A stretch of 64,000 nucleotides of DNA from Belliella kenyensis (GTDB lineage: Bacteria; Bacteroidota; Bacteroidia; Cytophagales; Cyclobacteriaceae), in contig NZ_JAKZGR010000002.1 in assembly GCF_022549675.1 (NCBI RefSeq), positions 347,978 through 411,977 on the forward strand. Reading direction: 5' to 3'. This document shows positions 16,710-25,976 of this stretch, one piece after another. A model generated the notes under the pieces. That model ran no database searches. It was not told the origin of the DNA and was given only the letters and a program-made list of their open reading frames with translations. Within the stretch, counting starts at the first letter, position 1. Each line of letters starts with the position of its first letter. The position numbers were made by a program, and so were the translations under genes.

Positions 16710-17009
16710 TTAGGCTCTGTATATTGCCCATAGAAAGTTTGGGAACGTCCGTTCAAATGTTGTATAGTTCTCAAGATATTCTCCCTCACTTCCTGCTCTA
16801 CTTCGGCATCGAATAGAAATATTATCATCTGGAAAGTGTAGGGTGATATAAGCATCTAAATCCTTTTGTGCCTGTGGTTCACATTTGCTTTTACTTTGTA
16901 GCAAAGGAATTATGTTTTGTAAGGTATGTTCAATGATTTCCCCAGTCTTTTTGTTCACCTTACGTGAACAAAAAGAATAAATGAACAAATTGTTTTTATT
17001 TAAATTCAC
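16710..17009 (-). pseudogene. Truncated copy of the AbiEi antitoxin gene
   Basis: The frame GEIIEHTLQNIIPLLQSKSK and DAYITLHFPDDN closely follows the first 75 residues of the AbiEi-like protein at 31256-32242. The similarity continues upstream through the operator and the AT-rich leader. Small deletions have removed the true start codon, the frame shifts after residue 60, and the copy ends abruptly near the segment equivalent to NFLLVAYRIY. Confidence 0.85.
16953..16969. promoter_or_regulatory. Decayed AbiEi-type operator
   Basis: GTTCACCTTACGTGAAC differs by one base from the perfect palindrome at 32260-32276 in front of the intact gene. It is inside the truncated copy, which would make it a decoy site if still bound. 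Confidence 0.55.
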
Positions 17010-17043
17010 TAATAGCCCAGTTTAGTTAGACACTAGTGAAAGT

Positions 17044-17077
17044 CAACCAAAGGAAAAGAAAACCCTTCCTTTGGTTG
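17044..17077 (-). terminator. Strong hairpin after the cupin remnant
   Basis: CAACCAAAGGAA at 17044-17055 pairs perfectly with 17066-17077 across a 10-base loop. It ends one base before the cupin pseudogene stop and would act as its terminator, though the T run is short. Confidence 0.6.
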
Positions 17078-17440
17078 TTATACCTGAATCATAAGAGGTT
17101 GAGTTTTATTAAAAGCCTTAGATCCACTCCAGTTTTTCTCTACAGTTTGTTCTGCTTTTAAGTCTTCAGTATGCTGAGTAGTTTTGGGCTCTATCAACAT
17201 GACTTTTATTTCTTTTCCATTTTCAGTTCATGGTCTGTGTTCAACACTCCTCGGTATGATCAAAACCTTACGAGGCTTTGTGGTCGTGGTGTTACTATCC
17301 CTAAAGTCCATCATCAATGTACTGCTTACCACTACAAACATCTCATCTTCTTCCTGATGGCTATGCCAAACCAACTCTCCGTTAAGTTTGGCTAATTTCA
17401 CAAAATTCTCATTCAACTCACCTACTATATCAGGGTACAA
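17078..17440 (-). pseudogene. Cupin-domain protein gene, nonsense-interrupted
   Basis: The frame encodes a small cupin: VWHSHQEEDEMFVVV holds the HxH-x3-E metal motif and VLIIPRSVEHRP holds the second cupin histidine. A TGA follows at 17228-17230, and the same frame then continues for about 49 residues (ENGKEIKVMLIEPKTTQHTE) to a stop at 17078. The N-terminus is also shifted, since INLNKLVP appears one frame off just upstream, and copy 2 of the ~180 bp repeat lies immediately upstream. Confidence 0.8.
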
Positions 17441-17475
17441 GCTTATTCAAATTTATAGCTAGATTTGCGTGCTCG

Positions 17476-17654
17476 TGAAAATTCCTAAACTCGAAATTTT
17501 CAGGCTAGTCTCTGACATACCATCCCTGCCTGGCGACTTGACAGGTTCTTCATTGGGCTCATTCGAAGAATACGTATACATCTTCATTCGCCCGCTATGA
17601 ACCTGCTTACTGATAGGAAGGTATGGCATACCTGAGACTTTTCAGCAAGCCCTA
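17476..17654 (-). repeat. ~180 bp repeat, copy 2
   Basis: This is the reverse-complement partner of 12838-13019. On the minus strand it contains a 42-codon open frame (start MKMYTYSSNEPNEEP) running to a TAG at its end; the frame is broken in copy 1. It sits just upstream of the broken cupin gene, as expected for an insertion that damaged it. Confidence 0.75.
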
Positions 17655-17676
17655 AGTGGTGGTTCATTTCATCAAT

Positions 17677-17711
17677 AAAAAAGGCCACTGATGAACACAA
17701 TGACCTTTTTT
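17677..17711 (-). terminator. Terminator of the FecI-receptor-phosphatase operon
   Basis: AAAAAAGG-x-CA and TG-x-CCTTTTTT form a hairpin with one mismatch 11 bases after the phosphatase stop, with a T run on the minus strand. Confidence 0.5.
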
Positions 17712-17722
17712 GTATTATGAAT

Positions 17723-19081
17723 CTAATCTTCATAGGTTGTATGATAGAGCTTATTGTACTTAGGGATGTCTTTGGGGTTTAGTTTTTCTAATCTGCCAAT
17801 AGGCAATTGATTTCTTTCTAAATCTAAGTTTTTGTGTTCTCGAAATGCTGTACCTGAAGCGTTTTTTGTTAAGTCAAATCCATCGTATTTGACTCCGTCA
17901 GTGGTGAAACAGGCATAGCTAAGCTTGTTGTTTTCTACTTGAATGGATTGATACAATTGCAAGTTGGCACCAGAGCGCTCCATCCATCGATCAAGGGTAG
18001 GAGAGTACATTTTTGGTCCTGCCACTGATACAATATACATGGGACCTTTAGCCTTTTCATTTTCCACATTTGGTTTGAATCCTCTGCCATAAGTATGGTC
18101 ATGTCCTTGTAGCACCAAGTCTACGCCATAATTTTCAAATAGGGGTTGAAATCGCTCCCGAAGGACTTGATTGTCCCTGTTATCGCTTACGGAGTAGATG
18201 GGGTGGTGCATCAATACCAATTTCCAAGTATGAGTTGTGGCTTTGAGTTGTTCTTCTAACCATGCTAGCTGAACTTCTCTAGCTGCACTGTCTAGCATGA
18301 TTAACTGAGAGTCTAGGCAAAAGATCCGCATGTTGCCATAGTCTTGAAAATATACAGAAGATTGGTAAGGAGCTGGACCATTTTTGGGGAAGTTAAATTG
18401 TTTATCCCAATGCTTGTCTAACACTAAGTTTCTAGCCTCATCTCTTGTATATTCATGGTTTCCAGGTGTAGCAAGAATAGGCACTTGGGCATGAATCCAA
18501 GCACCTGCTTCATACCATTCACCCCATTCTTGATCATTGTGCGTCCTGTTTATCAAATCTCCTGCATAGAGCATAAAAGAAGCATTAGGGGTTTGTTGGT
18601 AACTTTTGCGAACAACTCTAGAAGCTAAGGACTTGATGTCGTTTTGAATGTCCCCCAAATATATGAAGGAGAAGGAATTGTCGTTTGATTTTCCAGTGGA
18701 GACTGAAAACCATTCACTCCAAGTATCTTCTTGTCCTACCCGATATACATATGAGGTATTTTCTTTCAAACCTTCTACCGCCACCTTGAAGTAATATGCT
18801 TCTTCAGGTGAAGCATTAAACTTATACTTGCTTGCTTCTTTAGAGACGATGGGTTTGAGCTCAGGAGTACTTTGATCGTGAGCAACCTCAATGTAGGCTG
18901 TTTCATAATGAAATGACGTCCTAAACCCTACAGCAAAACCCTGGCTTGGGTCTTCTGCTAGGTGCAAAGTTATTCGGTCGATAAACTTAGAGGAGATGTT
19001 CTCCTGGGCTATTGCTACACTGATCGTTGCCCAGGTCAACGTCATGAGCAGGAGCACTTTTGTTTGAATTTGATGCATCAT
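17723..19081 (-). CDS. Secreted purple-acid-phosphatase-like metallophosphoesterase
   Basis: A 452-residue exported enzyme with a signal peptide (KVLLLMTLTWATISVAIAQ). Residues about 35-130 form a fibronectin-like purple acid phosphatase N-terminal domain. The catalytic domain has all dinuclear metal motifs: FIYLGDIQND, LYAGDLINR, TPGNHEY, LVLMHHPIY and LVLQGHDHTYGRG. It would release phosphate from extracytoplasmic phosphoesters. The ATG is one base after the TonB receptor stop, so the receptor and phosphatase are expressed together under the FecI/FecR pair, arguing for coupled hydrolysis and uptake of a phosphorylated ligand. Confidence 0.88.
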   Translation of the reverse strand: MMHQIQTKVLLLMTLTWATISVAIAQENISSKFIDRITLHLAEDPSQGFAVGFRTSFHYETAYIEVAHDQSTPELKPIVSKEASKYKFNASPEEAYYFKVAVEGLKENTSYVYRVGQEDTWSEWFSVSTGKSNDNSFSFIYLGDIQNDIKSLASRVVRKSYQQTPNASFMLYAGDLINRTHNDQEWGEWYEAGAWIHAQVPILATPGNHEYTRDEARNLVLDKHWDKQFNFPKNGPAPYQSSVYFQDYGNMRIFCLDSQLIMLDSAAREVQLAWLEEQLKATTHTWKLVLMHHPIYSVSDNRDNQVLRERFQPLFENYGVDLVLQGHDHTYGRGFKPNVENEKAKGPMYIVSVAGPKMYSPTLDRWMERSGANLQLYQSIQVENNKLSYACFTTDGVKYDGFDLTKNASGTAFREHKNLDLERNQLPIGRLEKLNPKDIPKYNKLYHTTYED

Positions 19082-19082
19082 T

Positions 19083-22000
19083 TTAATATGTTTTGAATCT
19101 TAGTCCTATATTTCCCCACCTGCTGTAATAGGCGTCATTCTGAGGTCTACCATCCCTGAAAATATCTGAGATAGGCTGGTTAGTGAGGTTGTTGACCCCC
19201 ACAAATATGCTTAGTCTATCTGTAAGCCTTTGTGATGCAGAAAAGTCTAATTGCTTTCTGCCCTGCTCTAACAGGTCATTATTCGGATCTTCACTGAGTT
19301 CAGAAGTAAATGTCCCATAGAAATACATGGATAAGCGACCTGAAAATCCATATTTTTCATAAGATAGGGATACATTTCCTACATGAGGTCTCATTTCAGG
19401 TAAGCTCACTGTTCGGGTGGAATTCACACCAGGAACTTCAAATTTGCTATAGACATAAGTGAAATTCGTGTAAACACCGAAACCATTCCAAAATCCAGGT
19501 AGAAATGTCAATTGCTGCTGCCATGCCAGTTCAAAACCTCGGGTAAGGGCATCCGCTCCATTGACTGTTTGCCTTACAAGGTAGCCATCGTAATTGCCTC
19601 CTTCTTGGGTAAATGAAGTGCTGAAAATGTAGTTTCTCAAGTTTTTCTGGAATACCCCTCCCGATAATAAACCCACAGACCTGAAGTAATGCTCGAATAA
19701 TAAGTCATAGTTGACCGCTGTGGCTTGAGTAAGATTAGGATTTCCCATAGAGATTCGTTGTCTATTGGTCTCTACCTCTTCCCAAGGCACCAAGTCGTAA
19801 TAGCTTGGTCTGGCCAACGACCTTGTAATGGCACCGCGAATATTGGTGTGTGGAGTGAGGGCATACTTAAGGTTTAATGAGGGGAATAATCCATCAAAAC
19901 TTTGGTTGGTATTGATAGGGAAAGTACTTACATATTCGCCTCGGTCATCAAAGTTTACTTGATTCCCATTGTACTTGAAGCCAGTTCCTTCGTAGCGCAA
20001 GCCTGTAATTACTTTCAAGCTTTTATAATTTAGCTCTGACATGGCATAAAAAGCCAAGAGGTATTCGTGACCAGTAAAAGAGTCTGGGTCTGTGTTTTGC
20101 CTGGTGTAAGTGTCATTTACCCTGAATAGCCCTGGATTTTCTTGGTAGAAGCTTTCTAAAGCTTTTGCTTCTGGAAAATTGTACATTTCATAGGCTCCTA
20201 AGTAATGATCATCTTTTCTGTAACTTGATAAGAAATCAGAAAGCACAAAATTACCCGTGATTAAATCATGCTGGAAATAATTTCTAAACCTGTCATTGTA
20301 CTTGTATTTCCCTCTACTGCCAAACTTAACATTACCTTTTATCTGACCTAAATCAATGGAATTCAGTAGATTTATGCTGTATTGACCATCTTTATCCATA
20401 GAAGAATCATGTCTGTTAACATACCTGTTGGTAGTGTACTGACTAGGGTCAAAAGGATTCTCTTGAACAAAGTTGAATTGAGGTGCTTGAGGGTTGCTAA
20501 GGTCTAGGGTGCCTTGAAGACCATTTCTTACAAATCCAGCACTGTAATAGATAGGTTGGTCATACTTACCTAAGGAGTAGGTTAAATCATAATCTAACCT
20601 CCAGTCCTGAAGGAACTGTAGTCCGCCGATGGAGATTTGAAGTAAATCCCTATGGTAATCTCTCCAGTTTCCAGATTGTGTTATCCTAACATCTCTAAGT
20701 TGTGTTTCATTTTCATAAGATCTGATATTAAATATTCTCTCCAGTCTATTTTGGATTTCGTAATACTTGTTATAGGAACTTCTCAAGTAGAAGGTAGAAC
20801 GTTCTGAAGCATAATACTTCAGTTCACCATTCAATGCCAGGTTGTCCCTTTTAATTTCGTATCCATCTAAATCAAGGTTGCTGAGCAATATCTTATTTTC
20901 TCCATCAAGGGTGAAATTGCTGTAACTTTTATCTACTCGGTCTTCGGCTCTCCAATTTCTAGCATAGCTGGCAGCCAAAAGATAGCTCCATTTGTTTTTC
21001 CTTTCCCCATAAGTCAAGCCCATATCGTAAGTTCCTCTGCTCAGTAGCCCATTGTAGCCTCCAGCTAACTTGGCATCAATCATTTTTTCGTCTAACTTGG
21101 GAGACTTGGTGACAATATTGACAGCCCCTCCAGTACCATCAGCATCCCGGTCTGGGGTCAATGTTTTGATTACTTCAATACTTTCTATGGAGTTTGCTAG
21201 GATACCATTCAAGTCAGTAGTTCTACTCCCTGCACCAGTTGAAGGCAACCTGTTTCCATTCATGGTCACACTACTCAAGCCTTGCCCAAGGCCTCTTATA
21301 ATTACGTTTCTGGGAATACCGTAACTATAATCCACAGCAACTCCTGGAACCCTTTGTAGGGATTCACCTACAGTCAAATCAGGGAAACGCTCTATTTGCT
21401 CCTGGGACATGACATACTTTATATTTTCAGCATTTTGCATTTGGTTGAGGGCTTTGACCTCCCCAAGACGAATACCACTGATGGTGACACCTTCTAATTC
21501 GCTTAATTTAGAATCAAGGTGAATGCTTAAAGGTAAGTTGTCACCTGCATTTATCATGTAAGAGATGCTCAAGGATTCATAACCTAAGCAGTTGATTTGT
21601 AAGGTTACGTTACCAGTTTCTATATCACCAATATAGAAGCTTCCATCCTCTTTCGTTAAAACACTAATCCTCCTTTCAGGTAAATGGATAATGACAAACC
21701 CTAAGGGGATGTTTTCAGGCATACCCAAGAGGGTTCCGGCAATGTTACCTTTGGATGTTTTGCTATGCACTTGTTTTGCCTCTGAAATGATCAATTGATT
21801 TGAAATAACTTGAAATGTAAGTCCTTTAGGGATGAGCACTTCTTCAAGCAAATTTTTCACTTTTCTTTCACCAGAGGATATGGCGACAGGTTGTCGCATT
21901 TTTGCTTTGATGGAATTATCATAAGAGAATCCAATAGAAAGCTGGTCGGTGATGGTTCTGATGATGTTTTCTAAGGGTTCATTACTCGTTTGGTAAGAGA

Positions 22001-22130
22001 TAGATTTGTCTAGCAAAGCGGTGTAATTATTAAGAACTTGCGCATGGCTTGTGCTTTGTGCCATCAGCAAATTCATATAAATCAAGCAAAGTAAAACTAT
22101 ACGTTTTGTGAGTTTTGTAAATAATATCAT
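19083..22130 (-). CDS. TonB-dependent receptor with STN signalling domain
   Basis: A 1015-residue outer-membrane receptor. After the signal peptide, residues about 45-110 are an STN domain (LENIIRTITDQLSIGFSYD), then a carboxypeptidase-like domain (GNIAGTLLGMPENI to LGYES), then the plug (RVPGVAVDYSYGIPRNVIIR, LTPDRDADGTGGAVNIVTK) and a 22-strand-type barrel ending GNIGLRFKTY. The STN domain is the signalling arm that contacts FecR. No SusD partner lies nearby, so it is of the FecA/CirA style. The ligand is unknown; the adjacent phosphatase suggests a phosphorylated compound. Confidence 0.93.
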   Translation of the reverse strand: MILFTKLTKRIVLLCLIYMNLLMAQSTSHAQVLNNYTALLDKSISYQTSNEPLENIIRTITDQLSIGFSYDNSIKAKMRQPVAISSGERKVKNLLEEVLIPKGLTFQVISNQLIISEAKQVHSKTSKGNIAGTLLGMPENIPLGFVIIHLPERRISVLTKEDGSFYIGDIETGNVTLQINCLGYESLSISYMINAGDNLPLSIHLDSKLSELEGVTISGIRLGEVKALNQMQNAENIKYVMSQEQIERFPDLTVGESLQRVPGVAVDYSYGIPRNVIIRGLGQGLSSVTMNGNRLPSTGAGSRTTDLNGILANSIESIEVIKTLTPDRDADGTGGAVNIVTKSPKLDEKMIDAKLAGGYNGLLSRGTYDMGLTYGERKNKWSYLLAASYARNWRAEDRVDKSYSNFTLDGENKILLSNLDLDGYEIKRDNLALNGELKYYASERSTFYLRSSYNKYYEIQNRLERIFNIRSYENETQLRDVRITQSGNWRDYHRDLLQISIGGLQFLQDWRLDYDLTYSLGKYDQPIYYSAGFVRNGLQGTLDLSNPQAPQFNFVQENPFDPSQYTTNRYVNRHDSSMDKDGQYSINLLNSIDLGQIKGNVKFGSRGKYKYNDRFRNYFQHDLITGNFVLSDFLSSYRKDDHYLGAYEMYNFPEAKALESFYQENPGLFRVNDTYTRQNTDPDSFTGHEYLLAFYAMSELNYKSLKVITGLRYEGTGFKYNGNQVNFDDRGEYVSTFPINTNQSFDGLFPSLNLKYALTPHTNIRGAITRSLARPSYYDLVPWEEVETNRQRISMGNPNLTQATAVNYDLLFEHYFRSVGLLSGGVFQKNLRNYIFSTSFTQEGGNYDGYLVRQTVNGADALTRGFELAWQQQLTFLPGFWNGFGVYTNFTYVYSKFEVPGVNSTRTVSLPEMRPHVGNVSLSYEKYGFSGRLSMYFYGTFTSELSEDPNNDLLEQGRKQLDFSASQRLTDRLSIFVGVNNLTNQPISDIFRDGRPQNDAYYSRWGNIGLRFKTY

Positions 22131-22187
22131 ATTTTTGAAAGCTTATTTAATTAACTTAAGTAAATAGGATCTTACATGATCCAGAAT

Positions 22188-22219
22188 CCGGGTGTGGGCC
22201 AACACACTCGGGTTTTTTT
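22188..22219 (+). terminator. Terminator-like hairpin oriented against the operon
   Basis: CCGGGTGTG at 22188-22196 pairs with CACACTCGG at 22203-22211 (one G-U in RNA) and is followed by seven T on the + strand. The flanking fecR and receptor genes are both on the - strand, so a canonical terminator would act only on antisense RNA here. Confidence 0.45.
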
Positions 22220-22258
22220 AAGGTGAGATCGGTACTTTGTTTTTACATAGGCAATATT

Positions 22259-23239
22259 TTAAGGTATAAGGCATGGCTTGCCACTGAAATGAATCCGACG
22301 TTTGTGGATGGTGTATTCTAAAGACATGGTGCTGCTGATAACTTCCATAGCTTGCCTGATGGACATTTTTCCAAGTTTCCCTGAGATATGACAATCTCGA
22401 AGTGTTGGAGTTTCAAAAGTGAATACCACGCCATGCATGCGAGCCAGAACTTCAGTTAATTCTCCAATAGACATATCATTCATATATACTTCTCCATTTA
22501 TCCAAGCAATACTTTCGACTAACTTGGCATCTTTCCTGATTAGCTTCCCAAGTTCTACATTAGATTTAGCGGCTTCATTGGCATATAAAATAAGTTCTGA
22601 ACCCTTACCGGTAATGTTATTAGTAGCCTGTTGCACAAGAACTTTCCCTTCGTGGACAGTTATCATCGCACCATCTTCCGGGAAGGTGGTGATGTGAAAA
22701 GAAGTCCCCAATACCTGGGTACTAAAATCTTTGCAGCTTACAATAAATGGTTTGTCCTTATCAGGTGCCACTTTGAAAAATGCTTCTCCTTTTAAGGTTA
22801 CCTGCCTAATGTCTCCCTTGAAGTCTATAGGGTGGGAAAGGCTGCTTCCAGCATTTAGGATTACGATGCTACCATCAGGCAGATTGATCGTAGATTTTTG
22901 GCTAGGAACAGTTTGGTAAGTTTGCCATGGAATAGGATTGGTTGAAGTCTGGTCGTGTGATTTTAACAATAAAAATAGCCCAGCAAAAATTAAGATTAGT
23001 ATTGCAGCGGCAACTTCTAAAGAAGGGCTAAGAGTCCTTTTTCTAGGTTTTGCTAAATGTGCCTTCTTGGAAATTTTTGACCAGATTTTATCGGAAACAT
23101 CTTCCTTATTACCCATTTGATGCTCATTCCATTGATTAATTTTACTTGTTTCTATTTCAAAAAAATCATCGAGTAACCTTTTCTTCTCTGGAGAAAGTAA
23201 ATTGTTGAGGTATTGGTGGAAAATATTTCTTTGATTCAT
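22259..23239 (-). CDS. FecR-family anti-sigma factor
   Basis: A 326-residue single-pass inner-membrane regulator. The N-terminal cytoplasmic part (about 1-80) holds the sigma-binding region, a transmembrane helix follows (VAAAILILIFAGLFLLL near residue 82), and the periplasmic FecR domain has the typical blocks PDGSIVILNAGSSLSHP, VTLKGEAFFKVAPDKDKPFIV, VLGTSFHI and VTVHEGKV. The C-terminal part matches the STN-contacting domain. It sits between the sigma gene and the receptor, relaying receptor occupancy to the sigma factor. Confidence 0.93.
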   Translation of the reverse strand: MNQRNIFHQYLNNLLSPEKKRLLDDFFEIETSKINQWNEHQMGNKEDVSDKIWSKISKKAHLAKPRKRTLSPSLEVAAAILILIFAGLFLLLKSHDQTSTNPIPWQTYQTVPSQKSTINLPDGSIVILNAGSSLSHPIDFKGDIRQVTLKGEAFFKVAPDKDKPFIVSCKDFSTQVLGTSFHITTFPEDGAMITVHEGKVLVQQATNNITGKGSELILYANEAAKSNVELGKLIRKDAKLVESIAWINGEVYMNDMSIGELTEVLARMHGVVFTFETPTLRDCHISGKLGKMSIRQAMEVISSTMSLEYTIHKRRIHFSGKPCLIP

Positions 23240-23315
23240 ATGAGTAAGACCTGATTGCTTATAGGATCAATTAAAGCCTCAAATCACTCATTCAAAAAGT
23301 ATCAAGTAAGGTGAA

Positions 23316-23924
23316 TTAACAGAAAGGTAATACTGGTGAAATACTGGTCATGAAGACTTCTTCGAAAATTAACAGGAAGTACATGCTGAGTAACTGGGGC
23401 ATCAAGGTTTTGAGCGATTTCAAAGCCCTGTAAATTTGATTTTCTACTGTCTTGGCGCTTAACCCTAACTTTTCAGCGATTTCTTTATTACTCAAATTTT
23501 CAAACCTGCTTAAGATGAAGATTTCTTTACAGCGGTCAGGCATTTGATCTAAATGCTTCATGATAGCTTGTTCGATTTCATTGCTATCTAAGGTTGATGC
23601 TGCTTGAACAAGTAATTCAAGTGTATTGAGTGTATCCAAATGCTTTTGTTTCACCTTTTGCTTTTGGAGGACTTTAAATACACTATTTTTGACACAAGTG
23701 GAAAGGTATTGAATGGGTTTGTCAATTTCAATCCGCTCTCGGTTTTTCCAAATGTCTAAGAAGATGTCTTGGATGATATCTTCAGCCATTTGCGTATGCC
23801 CTAAAATAGCATAAGCCTTCAGGTACAACTGTTCCCAGTGTCTTTGATAAAATGCTTGAAAAGCCAGGTGGTTGGATTGCTTAATTAGTTCAACTAAGCT
23901 TTCATCTTGTAAATTTTTCATCAT
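23316..23924 (-). CDS. ECF sigma factor, FecI type
   Basis: A cytoplasmic sigma-70 factor of about 202 residues starting at the Met at 23922-23924; an upstream in-frame start at 23942 adds six residues. Region 2 is AFQAFYQRHWEQLYLKAYAIL with AEDIIQDIFLDIWKNRERI, and region 4 is LPDRC-type (MPDRCKEIFILSRFENLSNK then EIAEKLGLSAKTVENQIYRAL). Unusually, a hydrophobic tail (MYFLLIFEEVFMTS) ends the protein. It probably activates the receptor-phosphatase genes when FecR is signalled. Confidence 0.92.
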   Translation of the reverse strand: MMKNLQDESLVELIKQSNHLAFQAFYQRHWEQLYLKAYAILGHTQMAEDIIQDIFLDIWKNRERIEIDKPIQYLSTCVKNSVFKVLQKQKVKQKHLDTLNTLELLVQAASTLDSNEIEQAIMKHLDQMPDRCKEIFILSRFENLSNKEIAEKLGLSAKTVENQIYRALKSLKTLMPQLLSMYFLLIFEEVFMTSISPVLPFC

Positions 23925-24087
23925 TTTAAGTGAAATGACCATACAATGCTACTGTTTTAATTTATCTGGAACAACAGCTGGATTTTATCAAAATATTAAG
24001 AATCACTAGTGTATGACTCAAGTCGGCCATTAGTGATTTAAATTAAAAAATTAAATGAAACAGTTTGATTTACTACTCAATGGTGAA

Positions 24088-24534
24088 TTATAAATTTTTA
24101 TCTTTTCTATGGTTTTCGAACATTTCTATAGCAGCCTTTAAAAAACCAAACATGCCTAAGCCTAGCACGATAAACCCAATTGATAAGTTCTTTAAAGCCC
24201 CATCATCAGCAATCAAGTATCCTCCTAATCCTATTATTAAAATTAAGAGTATAAACATGGCCATCAGTATGATTGTAACTTTTCCTTTCTTAGGGTTTTC
24301 CCAAATATCTTTGGAGAATTTGTTTTGTGTTTTGGTAGTGTCTTGAAGTGAAGAAAAACTTATTCCAAGCCCCATAAAGATCAAAGAAGTGTTTAATTGT
24401 TGGAAAATTAATCCAGGGTTTGCCTTAAGTGCATCTAAACCCAAAATATATGGGCTAAAAGCAAAATAAACTGCAATTAACATCAAGGGGTATTGCAAAT
24501 AACTGATTTTATGAAATACTTCTTTAAAATTCAT
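24088..24534 (-). CDS. Four-helix membrane protein of unknown function
   Basis: A 148-residue inner-membrane protein with four hydrophobic helices (LMLIAVYFAFSPYILGL, TSLIFMGLGISFSS, IILMAMFILLILIIGLGGYL, IGFIVLGLGMFGFL). The loop between helices two and three is polar (QDTTKTQNKFSKDIWENPKK). No family motif is recognised and the neighbours give no hint. Confidence 0.72.
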   Translation of the reverse strand: MNFKEVFHKISYLQYPLMLIAVYFAFSPYILGLDALKANPGLIFQQLNTSLIFMGLGISFSSLQDTTKTQNKFSKDIWENPKKGKVTIILMAMFILLILIIGLGGYLIADDGALKNLSIGFIVLGLGMFGFLKAAIEMFENHRKDKNL

Positions 24535-24766
24535 CAGACTTGGTATTATGACCGCTTTTATAAAATCACATTTTATTAAACATATTGAAAATGCAAAGGA
24601 AGAAAAGTCCTGATAAAAAATGAATTTCTTATCATGTACAGGCTTATAATCAGGGGTTATTAGCCATTACTATCTTCGTGTTTTTAATGCAATTTATTCA
24701 AAATTTAAGAATAGTATATCGAAGCATAAATATTTAATTAGATAATTGACTACTATTTCTTTCCCT

Positions 24767-25115
24767 TTAATTGTTCTGGTCAAATCGTACTCTCTCTGAA
24801 TGAAAGTTCGCTCTGTCTTGAATGCTGTGTTTTAAGACCACTTATACTTTTTTAAAGGCTTCGGCATCATCTTTAATAATTGAGGTGCTTTTGTTTTGAA
24901 AGACCAATTGTTCTGCAATAATTAAAGTATTTGCTTGTGCTTCAGTGAAACTTATGGGCGGAACTTTTTAACCCTCCATAATTAAATAATTTTTTACTTC
25001 TTCTGTAATTATTAGAACTCCTTCTTGTTTCAGGGTACTTGAGTCTTGATATATTATCCTAATACCCACTTTGAACTTTTCTTCAAGTGTTGCCGTATTC
25101 AATAGACGTTTCGTT
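24767..25115 (-). pseudogene. YafY-type HTH/WYL regulator remnant
   Basis: One minus-strand frame reads LEEKFKVGIRIIYQDSSTLK, then EGVLIITEEVKNYLIMEG, a TAA, then KVPPISFTEAQANTLIIAEQ, KSTSIIKDDAEAFKKV, a second TAA, and VVLKHSIQDRANFHSERV. This is the order of a DeoR-like HTH followed by the start of a WYL regulator. Two in-frame TAA codons and loss of both ends mark it as dead. The rest of the 24535-25173 gap shows nothing. Confidence 0.75.
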
Positions 25116-25173
25116 TATAGTTGCTAATAATTGCTGCCAGTTTAGTAAGTCGCTTTTTGTGGTTACCGTTTAT

Positions 25174-25881
25174 TTATTTTATTCCACCAAATGCCCCAAA
25201 GCACATGTTCTTATGCAAAATTTCTACTTTTCTGAAACCCACTTGTTTCAATAAATTCAATTGATAATTCATTGACCTTGGAGAATCTTCCTTTGCCACA
25301 TAATCTAGCACTTTTTGACGATATTCCTTACCATTCAAACCTTCCAAATAATCCCCATACCTTTCCCAAATATATTCGTTTACCAACGCTGTGTCTTGGG
25401 TAATTAGATCAGAAATCATTAAGCAACCCCCAACCTTAAGTAACTTGAAAATTTTCTCAAATGTATTCTTCCAATCATCGTCATCTCTCAAATGGTGCAA
25501 TACTGCTCCAGCCAAAATTATATCATAGTGATTTTCCTTTAGCTCAACTTCTCTAATGTCACCTTGCAAAGTGATTACTTTATTTTTTGTCATTTGAGAT
25601 ACCCTCTCAAAAGCTTTATCAAGCATTGGTTTGCTTAAATCGACTAAAGTACAGTTTAGGTTTTTGATTTTAGACAGCATTTTAATAGAATAATTTCCCG
25701 CACCGCATCCTATATCCAATAAGTTCTTGGCGTTAGGAACAATTCTTCTAGATGCCTCTGTTATCAACTCCAATGATATTTTTGCATCTATTGTAGAAAT
25801 TTGACCCGTGTCAAGGTTTGAGAATCTTTCTACATCATTGTCAAAGCGTTCTCTAATTTCTTCCGTTGTAGATTTTTTCAT
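25174..25881 (-). CDS. Class I SAM-dependent methyltransferase
   Basis: A 235-residue cytoplasmic Rossmann-fold methyltransferase. Motif I is NLLDIGCGAGNYSIKML near residue 58, motif II has CTLVDLSKPML, motif III QGDIREVEL and motif IV YDIILAGAVLHHL near residue 125. C-terminal sequence looks like the CmoA/UbiE-type superfamily but the substrate is unknown. It is transcribed away from a LysR gene across a 95-base gap, the classical arrangement for a LysR target. Confidence 0.88.
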   Translation of the reverse strand: MKKSTTEEIRERFDNDVERFSNLDTGQISTIDAKISLELITEASRRIVPNAKNLLDIGCGAGNYSIKMLSKIKNLNCTLVDLSKPMLDKAFERVSQMTKNKVITLQGDIREVELKENHYDIILAGAVLHHLRDDDDWKNTFEKIFKLLKVGGCLMISDLITQDTALVNEYIWERYGDYLEGLNGKEYRQKVLDYVAKEDSPRSMNYQLNLLKQVGFRKVEILHKNMCFGAFGGIK

Positions 25882-25976
25882 AATTGAATTTTTTATATGT
25901 CCTCAACAAAGTTAAGTTTTTGACATATGACCTAAAAATACTTAATTTGTCAATTATCAATACCTAATAAGTATAC

